Shown here: positions 29,254 through 39,318 of the stretch, one piece after another
Layout: each line of letters begins with the position of its first letter
How positions within the stretch are numbered: the first letter of the stretch is position 1
Notes under the pieces: generated by a model
Seen by the model: the letters and a program-made list of their open reading frames with translations, nothing else
Database searches by the model: none
What the model was told of the DNA's origin: nothing
Assembly: GCF_000003605.2 (NCBI RefSeq)
Contig: NW_003135357.1
Coordinates: 111,488-153,555 of the forward strand
DNA length: 42,068 nucleotides
Source: Saccoglossus kowalevskii
Lineage: Eukaryota > Hemichordata > Enteropneusta > Harrimaniidae
Direction of reading: 5' to 3'
Made by a program: the position numbers and the translations under genes

Positions 29254-31989
29254 GTGCGTGCCGTTCACAGTAACAAACACATGACAAACATGTGCAATTG
29301 TGGGTTACCCAAACTTTAAATTCTATCAGACAATAAGCAACATAAGTAAATATTGTATTGTATCATTGTATTGTATTATGAACGGACCGGATTTATATCT
29401 ATAGCATCTCGTTTCGTTGTTTATAGTGTATTACTTGTAAATATGTATTGTAGTTGAGAGTTACTAAAACGAAAGACGAATGACGCGGAATAACAGCATT
29501 ACATTACATTACATTACATTACAGAACGAGCCATAAACCAATTAATTATATTTGGGCTAGATATAAGCAATTAAACAATGTTTGACATTGTTTGGATCAC
29601 CGGCAGAGATAGCTGGGCAAAATGGCCGACTTCCGCCCGCGGCCATAACGAATGTATAGCATAAAAATATATTAAAACAAAATTGAATTTTGAGTTTATA
29701 TTTTTTTTCATTTTGTGTGCTTCGTAATAGACAGTTGACGTTAAAAACTTTCGATATATTATACTAGGTGTTCCATTAAAACCACACCATTAAATGCCCA
29801 ACTTGCCATAAAACCTGATGATAAATCCTATGCTGGCTCAATGTATTACCAATGGACGATGTGTATTTCCCTGTCAGGAAAATGTCGTAACGTAGGTGAC
29901 TTTTCAAGTTTGTTCGCTTCGTCTCGGATACTTTGGGGTTCAATAAACTCAGCGACGAAGCTGTAGACGCAGTATTCGCAGCTTAAATTAGCGTTGAAAT
30001 TCTTTGACTTTTTTTACACAGATGTACGATCTAATTGTGAGCATTTAACAACAGGAAGTAACATAATTCAGGATTTAATACTGATTATGTCCGTCATTCC
30101 ATGTGAAACCACCCCAATGTTCGAATGTGAACCACTATCGCCATACTGCTTTTGGTGTTAAATGTCAGACCACAAGATAAACATATGATATCGCTGTGAT
30201 AACCGGTCATTTTTCTTCTTTTTAAAAGAGGGCTTTAATCACGATGTCTGTCCGTGAGTTGTGGACTGTTCTACGACAGTCTTGACTTTTGTCTTGTAAT
30301 GCGTCAGACAAACGTATTTTGCATACCAATGATGTTCACAAGATTAGTCTGTCCACAGATTCCTTTATTAAGTATCTAGCAAGCGGCTGTTTTTAATGCG
30401 ATCTTAAGATTGTACCAAATGGTATCTCGTTCTCTGGCAACCATAACCATTTATTGGATAGCTTCATATGATCAGCTAACAAATACAAGTGGGTATAGTA
30501 CAAAGGGAACAAAATATTACCTCATTTACTATTGTTCCCTCCAATTAAACTACTCACCATAACAATATACCCTCAGTAAGCTAAACAATAGACCTTTAAC
30601 GTCCATGGCATCATCTGTTGTCTTGAATAATTTTGCATGTAATTACAGTCACTGCACTGGAATAGACAAGAAATTCCTACTTGACCAGATTCTATTCTCC
30701 ATTTCCGTCAATGAAAAATCACTGAAGTTATTTTTTACATATTACTGATTACTGGGAAAAGAAGATTAATAACATCAACACCAACGATGCCGACATACAA
30801 AAGTTCCCTAATAGACCTCAACCTTCATTACAATTACGTCAAGGCAAAAAAGATCGACAAATGTTTGTCTGAGTGTTTTAGAGTCGCTCTCTTTTGTTCA
30901 TTCCACACTTATTGTGAAGTTGTGCGAGTTTACATACTAATAATACTGATGTTCACGAATAGTGTGCTAAGGAAAACATAAAGAAACTATCACAATCTTG
31001 CCATTAAATAATGAATGAGAATAGTAGATGTGCGTCATTAAATGCCAATGATTTAACATTAACATATTCTTTTCTAAATAAATTTCATCTAGTTACGAGA
31101 GCTGAAAGTGATGATGGTACATGTGATTTTTCTGATGCATGTTAGTGTTCATTCAAGTTTAAATTTTAATATAATAATTAAATATAATGACAAAATATAC
31201 TGAATCTTGAAAAAGGTAGTTTCTGTCCAGACACTGTTATTAAAATGAGTTTCTAGCCTAGGCTTTAATTTTTATTTTATTTCTATATGCGTTTTTTTTT
31301 TATTCTATAGTTTGTTTTTATTATTTGCTGGTAGTTATGCAGGGTTTAGATAATCACAAAGGTATATAAGATGTATATATATGTATGTGTGTATGTATGT
31401 ATGATGTATATAAAATGTTTATATATGGCTAAACAACTTGCACACAAAACAAAGGGTACTCAATTGAAAAAGAGTACCGCCAATAAACACTAAAATCCTA
31501 ATACATAATAACAATGGTAGGTAGAGAAATCTTTATTCTAAGTGGCGATGGTGTTCAAAACTGGCGATTATGACGGTAGTCAGTCAGTAACATAAACATA
31601 TCCATGCTAGCAAGTTTGCTCTTCTGCTTTTGATTTGTTGTCATGTTACTCCTTGTGTTTTTATTTGACAAATTGTGATAATTTTTTCATTGTAACGTAT
31701 TTTTTAAAAGCTACATAGTATTCCTAAAGACACAATTGATCTTAATTGATTTACATTTGTAGGCGTGGTAGAAAGACTGGACGCAATGCAGAGAACTGGT
31801 GCATCGGAATTAAAGTTGACTTCAGAAGAAATTGATGGGATCGAGACAGACACAGCTTACTGTCGTGGAAGTTATGTGTTTTATAAAGATGATGGTTCAG
31901 AGATGACCGTTGGCAAATATCTGTTAATCTTGAAGAAGGTGGATGGAAAATATCGTATCTATCTCGATATTGATAACAGTAACAATTGA
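29106..31989 (+). CDS. NTF2-like (DUF4440/SnoaL-like) small protein, gene A (2 exons)
   Basis: Exons 29106-29253 and 31763-31989, joined in phase 1 (AAA G|GC), give 124 residues. The pattern fits the DUF4440 branch of the NTF2-like fold: an N-terminal helix (AINARYIELYKVGDMKTLA), then LYHEDCKLM, the loop GQKG, and a C-terminal sheet with DDGSEMTVGKYLLILKKVDG and YLDIDNSNN. Members of this fold are small single-domain proteins, some of them enzymes or ligand binders; no reaction can be assigned here. No signal peptide or membrane segment with this start. An in-frame ATG at 29007 would add 33 residues that look like a mitochondrial targeting peptide (basic, Ser/Thr-rich), but genes B and C have no such ATG, so 29106 is preferred. 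AATAAA signals at 32046 and 32062. Confidence 0.88.
29254..31762 (+). other. Gene A intron
   Basis: 2509 bases. Holds a repeat fragment shared with 455-560, an (ACATT)n microsatellite at about 29497-29521, a block near 30955-31080 shared with the gene B intron (36385-36490), and an end shared with the relic gene (580-1174). Confidence 0.6.
31763..31989 (+). CDS. Gene A exon 2
   Basis: 227 bases, acceptor TTACATTTGTAG, stop TGA at 31987-31989. Begins GVVERLDAMQRTGASELKL. Same length as gene B exon 2; the relic at 1175-1400 is one base shorter. Confidence 0.9.
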
Positions 31990-32803
31990 GTACAAATTTG
32001 AAATCAAGTCGAATTGAATGGTGTCCTCTGAACCAACAGATGTAAAATAAACCATTTGTACAATAAAAAAACTGCTCTGTGTTAGTTTCAGTTTTTGATT
32101 CCCACGAAGACTATCACACAGAATTACCGGACAATTCGTATCGGCGGTACCAAATCATCCGGCAAGGTCGAACATTGGTCAGATAAACAGACTGTGTTAT
32201 TTTCAAGACAATCTCGATTTCTGGTGGGAACTGCATTTTTAAAAAAAAACTATTTGTAGTTCCTAATTGCTAAATTGCATTGCTTCTAAGTGTTTGTGAT
32301 TACCGTGTAGCTGTAAATATCCATTTTAAGGGGTATCGTGATACTTTTCCTGTTGCCCAAGATCAAAGCTGGACTAACCTATATATATATAAGCCCACTT
32401 ATAGGTGTGTCATTCTGATTTTGTCAGTTTAAACAATACCAACCTGTTGTCTACTCTTTGCAGGTGCTATTGTAATTTTATTCAAATTCGGGGTAAAAAT
32501 AGTATTGACAAATTGCACGACTATTGTGTTGAAATGGAAGGTTAATGTGATTATCAGTAAAATATAGATCAGTATCCTCAACAAAAGAGGAAGAATAATT
32601 GACTATTTTACGACAAATCAACAGATTAAGACAGCTTCTTTACACTTTACACTAACGCAACGTCACAATCCAGTGAAATTTAAAAGGTTGTTCGGTCTAT
32701 GCCGACCATGCGCAGCCCTGCACTTTATGTGCCGACTTCATACAGCGTCCCGTTGTTCATTCCATTATATTAGGCTGCATAAGGATTGTCGCGGCCCCAG
32801 CTC

Positions 32804-32859
32804 TATATATTTGTAAACACGCATGTTGGCTTGATCTGATGGCGTGACTGGGTCACGTG
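32804..32859 (+). promoter_or_regulatory. Gene B conserved promoter block
   Basis: TATATATTTGTAAA near 32804-32817 and GGGTCACGTG at 32850-32859, aligned with the gene A block. CTTGATCTGATG just before the E-box is shared with gene C. Confidence 0.55.
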
Positions 32860-32997
32860 CTCATCGTTGCTAAATTTATCTACGCGGCCTCTGTGACCCC
32901 GTAAGTTAATGATATCATTGTCGATTGTGCGACGTCATTGAATCAACGTGTCCAGACTAGGGTAGTACGTTATATTTACAAGCAACACACCTCTACG

Positions 32998-33145
32998 ATG
33001 TCTATAAAATCGGTCATTGAAGCCAATAATGCACGGTTTGGAGAGATGTACAAGGCTGGGGATATGAAAGCCCTAGCGACGGAGCTGTATCACGAAGATT
33101 GTAAATTCATGCCCAGTGGCTCTGAGACTAAGATAGGTCAGAAAG
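32998..33145 (+). CDS. Gene B exon 1
   Basis: 49 codons plus one base, donor AAAG|GTTGGT. The frame stays open upstream to about 32905 but holds no ATG, so the start is the ATG at 32998. Confidence 0.9.
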
Positions 33146-36100
33146 GTTGGTGCCGTCTCCATTAACAAACACATAAAACATGTGCACACGTGGGCGGGTC
33201 AAAATCCCAATCTCGAACGAGAGCATGCAACATGTTGTTCAAATATAATTGTATTCGTGAATGTATGTATGTTTATTGCCGTTTCTATTGCTAGTCGCTC
33301 GGTTCTGTGTTTTACCCGTACTAGCATGGATTAATGCACATGAGGTAAAAAGATCGGCCGAGTCTTCGTCGTCCTCGTCGTTAAATGTTTGTTGTGTTTA
33401 CAATACCGGGTTGACTACCTTCGCAATAGGCCACATATTAGCAGTGTGCCACCAATTCTTCCATACCCCTATACTGCTTGCCATACAGTCATCATTTTTC
33501 GTTCACTGGGAGATCCCGCGTTATGCGTGAATTCGAACTTAAAAACAGGACAAACAAAGATCGTAGCGTCGTGGTGGCGACAAACATGGCGTGGGATTCG
33601 ACAAACACGAAAGTATTTTGGGGGATATTTCCATGTACAGTAATGGTATCCAAACGCAACATTCCCCTGTCAAAGATCGGTCTTTCAAAGTGAGCTTCGA
33701 AATAATATAAAAGTTCGAAATCGAATCAATTTTTGCGGTCGGACGTTCGGCGCGCGTCTTTCACGCAACTCGCGAGATCTCGCAGTTGAACAGAAAATCA
33801 CTTATTCTAAACTGATACCCATATTTATTATATAAGGATATTTATTATATTTTATTGAGTTGAAAGCATGCCTACTGTATTACCAGGTCTAACACTACTG
33901 ACCTATGCCAGCCTTGACTCACACATGATGTCAAGTCCACATTACAATAACTAAACTACAGTGATGAAATGAAAGATAAAGAATATCATAGTGTGAAAAG
34001 AATTGCATCTTATTCATTGACTGGTTGGGTTACATACGGTATTTCCAAATATACTAAACTCAGTAATATGTCCCTAACATGGCCCTTGTTACATGATGAT
34101 TAGTTATGTTATATGTCATATTTATAATAATAGCTTACAAATCACCGGTAAATCATATTTTTCTTCCAATTTTTTTTTCAGCTGATTGATGAATATTCAA
34201 ATTAATTATGACCAATCACGGCTATTGCATAATAATGCAGATTAAGCGTTATTACATTTACGATGACACAGTATTTATCCTTTTTGAGTGCTTTGATATT
34301 TATCATTGAAAACACAAATTATACAAATGTCTACTTTGATACGGAAATTTCATGCAGATTGGTGACCCCTCCCCCTGCTGCATACACACGTTTATATATA
34401 GTTTAGCTCGACATTATGACACTATGAATTCTCAAAAAAAAATACATTAATATATTCACAACTCCTATAATATTGATAAAAAAATCACCTAAGTGAAATT
34501 AATACAGCAGTACACGGGGAAGTGTATGGTTGAGGGAATGGTTGGGGTAAATAGTGTTTGTATCGTAGAGGAAGAGAACTGTACATTAAATTGATAATAT
34601 TGTGTTTATCATATCGGCATACTTATTAACTTCCAAACTTAATAATCCACTACTTCTTTCACGAACATGGTGTTTTTTTAATTGGACTCATGTTTTGCCG
34701 GCTGTTACAATTTTAAAGTGTTTTCCTAGCATATGCAGGTTCAAATCGAACAAGGTACACATCGAGAGCACTTGTTGAGGAACAACAATATGATGTATCC
34801 GACAGGAAAAGCTGAAAATTACTTGACTAACCTCAAATAATAAATTTCCTATTTATAATTTTGAACTCATACCGTTCGTTCCAGTGCTGTTACATAAGCG
34901 AAAATTTGTTGAGAAATGTTAGGTTGATAAAAAATTGAATATTAACAAAATGTTGCGATTGTTATTACTAGTACTACTGTGAAATATCAGTTTCCGAAAT
35001 TAAAACGGGGAACCATAATACATTGTTTTGATTTTCTTTTAGCAAACAAAGTCCGTTGACGAAGCCACATAAATTGTTCACACATGTTCAAGTGGAGACA
35101 TTTCCTCTCATGATATTTTAATATTTGAACTAATTTTGATTTATTTTATTTGGGCCAGGCAGGCCTAGCACTGACATACAGCGAGTACTCGCTGGAAGTC
35201 TCGGTCAGTACTCGTACTTAGTGAATGACGACCTGGTTGTACAAACAACGGCTTTGTGTTTTGTACAGGGTACAGTACAAGTACACTACAGTAAAGTTCA
35301 GCGTGATACCAGTTACAGTACAACGATCATTTACCCATGCTCGCGTTCTTCGGAAATCTAAAAATAGACTACCTTGAGAAAGTCACGTGATTTATCTTCT
35401 GAGCATGCGTAGTGGATTCAAATATTTGTGTGGTGTTTTGAAGAGGAAACTGTTTCTCGGTACTTCACTCGAAAGGTATACATGCATGCCAGGTACATTT
35501 ATTCGTGATATATGCTCTTTGAATATCACAAAATAATAAATATTAAATTCGAATGTACATAATTTAAGACATTTCCCAATCCATGCTTTTTATTTTCTGA
35601 GCTAACATCCCTAGCCACACCCACACACACACACACGTACACATACAGATCTTACTATCGTTGTGACGCCACACATTGGATTAACTTTGAATATAGTTGA
35701 ATTAACTTTTAATATAGTTGCGATATGAACTCGATTAAAACGCGTTCCTATATAGGCTGCGTTTTAATTGGAGTTTGATTAATTAAACTCAATTACAATG
35801 CAATACAACGTAGAATTGCGTTTCAATTAAGTTTAATTAAATAAACGTTGAATATCCCGTGACTGAACATAGAAATAGTTGCGAAGCTTAGATTTAGTAT
35901 CGGGGGGGGGAGGGGTATGGTACAATTATATTAATATAAACTGAACCATACCTTCCCCTGATACTAAACCTAAGCTTCGCTAAGTTGACTTAAATTCGAT
36001 TAAATATTAATATAAATTATGAAAATAGTCAACAAAGTAAAAGGATCTCACTATTCACTGACGGGCTTCACTTTGTGGGTATGTGTCCATGGATTTGGCA

Positions 36101-37131
36101 TCACTTGGATAGAAAGACATGACTACCCCACACACAAGTAGCGCATAGTATTCTGGGTAGTATCGCTCGTCCCCTTGATCAAACACGATACACTCGTACA
36201 TATCCCCCCACGCGATGTTTAATTTGCATGTGTCCAGAAATTGTTTTGTTTTGTTTTTTTATACGTCAATTGTAACTTTTGCATGTTGTGTAAATGTATA
36301 TAATTCATTTGCAGGATATACCAAACATTTTTAGTGTCTATGTTATGGGAGTGTACATAACAATATTAACGATTTATCGAATTGTGCGCAGAGGAAAACA
36401 TAACGAGAGTATCACAATCTTGCTATTAAATAATGATTGAGAATTTTGGATGTGCATTATTATACTCTAATGAACTTAACATTAATTACTCGAACATGCT
36501 AATTGTACGAAGACTTGGCTAACCTCTATTAACTACTTTAAACTTAGTTTGTGTTGCTCATTTCAACTTTACTTACAAAAGCCAAAATGGAGAATTGATA
36601 ATAAAATATTAGTTTGCCATTCATTGGTGGATGCTCAAATATGATATGAAACATGAAAGCACATCTAGATGTATTAAATTAAATGTGACCTCGCAATGCT
36701 AACGTCCCTGGTAAGCAGATAGTTATTTAAATGGTAGCCGTGTTCACCCTACTCCCTTTTATGACAATCGCCAATCATTAATAAGTAAAACCAAGATAGT
36801 GTTGTTTTCATCTTTATTGTTTGAATTTGTTTGGCGCACCATGTAGTACCTCATTTAAAGACAAAAATTGTTTATTTATGACGTAAAGTAATTTACCTTT
36901 TTAGATGTGGCAAAAGAACTGGAAGGAATGAAGGCGGCAGGTATATCGGGAATGAAGTTGACTGCGGAAGAAATTGGTGGGATTGAGAACGACACAGCTT
37001 ACGATCGTGGACAGTACTTTCTTTATAAAGATGATGGCTCCGAGATGGGCGTTGGAAAATATCTGGTGATCTGGAAGAAAGTGGATGGAAAATATCGTGT
37101 TTATCTCGATATTTTTAACAGTAACAATTGA
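32998..37131 (+). CDS. NTF2-like (DUF4440/SnoaL-like) small protein, gene B (2 exons)
   Basis: Exons 32998-33145 and 36905-37131, phase 1 junction (AAA G|AT), 124 residues, same length as gene A. Key stretches: MSIKSVIEANNARFGEMYKA, ELYHEDCKFMPSGSE, KIGQKGDVAKELEGM, DRGQYFLYKDDGSEM, VGKYLVIWKKVDGKYRVY. WKK and the final DIFNSNN fit the typical DUF4440 C-terminus. Splice sites are AAAG|GTTGGT and CTTTTTAG|AT. The intron is 3759 bases and shares blocks with the introns of A and C. Two polyadenylation signals lie at 37185-37190 and 37387-37392; the second is shared with gene C. This is the best-preserved copy. Function unknown. Confidence 0.9.
35690..35870. repeat. AT-rich palindromic cluster
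   Basis: GATTAAAACGC at about 35732 pairs with GCGTTTTAATTG at about 35759, and AATTAAACTCAATT pairs with AATTAAGTTTAATT downstream. Several nested inverted repeats based on CAATTAAAACGCA-like words. Confidence 0.55.
35881..35980. repeat. 100-bp hairpin
   Basis: GCGAAGCTTAGATTTAGTAT (35881-35900), then a G-run and GTATGGT, is inverted as ACCATACC..CCCCTGATAC and CTAAGCTTCGC ending at 35980. Arms are about 36 bases with an AT-rich loop. In the gene B intron; may be a foldback element. Confidence 0.8.
36905..37131 (+). CDS. Gene B exon 2
   Basis: 227 bases, acceptor CTTTTTAG, stop TGA at 37129-37131; encodes DVAKELEGMKAAGISGMKL and onward to IFNSNN. Confidence 0.9.
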
Positions 37132-37392
37132 ATACTAATTAAGAATTAAGTCAAATTCAATGGATTCCTCTGAAATCACAGTAAAATAAACCATTTGTCC
37201 AATATTGAATACTGTTTCGGTTTTTGAATTCCATGTGTAAAGCACACAGTGGGAATCAGTGTTGTTACCCTGTCTGTGTGTTTTGGTACAAACTCAAAGC
37301 TAGAATGGCCGATATTCTTACCTTGGTGTTTGCTTGCGTGTGCGTTCGTTTGTCTGTCTGTTTTTCCCCCAGCATAGACCGATTTCAATAAA

Positions 37393-37660
37393 ACTTGTTT
37401 ACTGAGACGGAGTAAAAATCTATAAGCCTGGCGTTGGGGTGTTCTGATTGGATCAAATATACTATAATCCTGATATCACCACTGACGGACAAGGAATGGT
37501 AGTGCGGATAGGTTATTCAGTTAACAGTACTGTGCACAGGCAAGTCTAGTGCAAGATTTTATGCGATCATAAGAATGGAAATATGTGAGAAAAAGCTTTG
37601 ACGGTAAATTTGACAAAACATTCGCGATTCGTGCATGTATATAAAGCGTACCAGCTTAGG

Positions 37661-37704
<44 letters not shown>

Positions 37705-38985
37705 GAACCTTCCCCAAATAAAAGAAATTCTTTTATTTCAAAAAATAAGAATTAGTCACTAAACCATGTACTTTCACACACAAACAAGAGATGGGATGTG
37801 AGACATGTTGGTGAATTAGTGTTTTATTGTTTACAGTCTTAAAAACATCAGTTTTTTCACAAATAAAAATGAAAAAAAAAACTGCAGACCTCACATTATT
37901 ATATTTTTGAATGGGCTAGCCAAGTCTTCACATTCAAAAATACACATACTATTTCTATTTAATTTATTTTATTTTATTATATAATATTTTCATTGAATTC
38001 TCAAATTTGCTATACAATTTGATCAGTATTTCGCTTGATTTCATTGGATTCATATATTCACCAAAATGTGCATATAGTTGCATCAAGTGAGAGGTAGACC
38101 AGTAACAAATAATAGTGATAGAGGGAGAAGGAAAGAAGGGACGGAGGACATGGCATATTTGACAATCACTTGAGCCGATGCCAATACACTTGGATAAAAT
38201 CTGCTTTTCAAAATTGAAAATGAACAAATGACCACAAAATACATTAAAATACACCATCTCAAACGCCCGGGCTATGACATTAAAAGGTCCACCCCCAACT
38301 AAGGTCGTGAGTGTGAACAATACTTTACTGTTACCATATACCATAGTAATTTGTTGGACACTATTCCATCTTTATATTTACAATAATTATCCTTGTATTT
38401 AAATCTGTTTCAAGACATTTGAGGGATTTGCTTTAGAACAAAGCAATGGTGATGGCACGGGTGGGAGCTCTAGGAAATAGCGTTGCAGAGGGTCTAGATT
38501 TTAAAATTGAGCAGATCTCGTCCCCATGCAAAATTACGTGCCGCCGCCTCTGCAAAACAATACAAGGAGGAGATTTTGGTGTCAAAATTTGCTCCCAATT
38601 CAAATTCAAATATTGCCAGCAATAATTAATAAATCTTGTTCAGCATATCATTTATTCCTCGATATCATATTTGTTGGCTAGTTATCTGGATCTACAACAG
38701 TAATAAATAAACAAATCATTTTGAAACCATGTTTTTTAAGACACGCCCCCCCCCCCTCCAGGGCCTATATTGATAATTTGATATCGAGACGATATTAAGT
38801 CACTGCAAATTTGTTGCAGATTAGAAGAAACGCAACGCAAAAATTCAAAAGTTTAAGGGCTTGTTTATTTTCGTTCTCTATCATGCATAACACAAGCACT
38901 TTGAGCACCGAATTTACTTATTTAAACGTGGAGCGTTGTTCTTTCGAGTACACTGCATAATGTTTGTCGCCGCTAGAGCTTTATG
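37393..38985 (+). repeat. Intergenic region between B and C: second copy of the upstream repeat block, split by insertions
   Basis: (AT)n at 37664-37701, then matches to 28135-28370 up to about 37975. About 360 extra bases (37980-38340) and about 290 extra bases (38405-38690) interrupt it before it resumes to about 38745. No gene; the 126-codon minus-strand frame at 37964-38344 lies in the first extra segment and is unrecognised. Confidence 0.7.
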
Positions 38986-39047
38986 TATTTATAAACGTCG
39001 AACTACTCAACTGTTCCCTTGATCTGATGATGTTACCGGGTCACATG
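38986..39047 (+). promoter_or_regulatory. Gene C promoter block with degraded E-box
   Basis: TATTTATAAA at 38986-38995. The aligned E-box reads GGGTCACATG (39038-39047): one change breaks the CACGTG palindrome. The spacing to the TATA-like box (52 bases) is the same as in gene A. Confidence 0.5.
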
Positions 39048-39179
39048 ATTTACATTGCTGAATATACGTATCCGTTCTCTATTGAGTGTTGACTCGTGGG
39101 TCAAAGATATCTTTGTGGACAGTGTTTCAACAATTAACGACACCATTGCAAGCCAGATTTACAGCAAGACACTTCTACC

Positions 39180-39318
39180 ATGTCTACGAAATCGGTCATT
39201 GAAGCCAGTCATGCAAGGTGTGCTGAGTTGTACAATGCTGGTGACATGCAAGCTTTAGTGACGGAGATGTACCACGAAGATTGTAAATTTATGCCGAGTG
39301 GCTCTGAGACGAGGTTTG
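39180..39318 (+). CDS. Gene C exon 1 (3' end uncertain)
   Basis: 46 codons plus one base if the weak donor G|GTCATG is used. Without splicing the frame runs on to a stop at 39431. Confidence 0.6.

Larger units (their letters stand above)
33146..36904 (+). other. Gene B intron
   Basis: 3759 bases. Contains a block at about 33240-33500 repeated twice in the gene C intron, a hairpin at 35881-35980, and a block at 35300-35500 shared with 40800-41000 of gene C. An 89-codon open frame from 33261 is of doubtful meaning. Confidence 0.6.
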
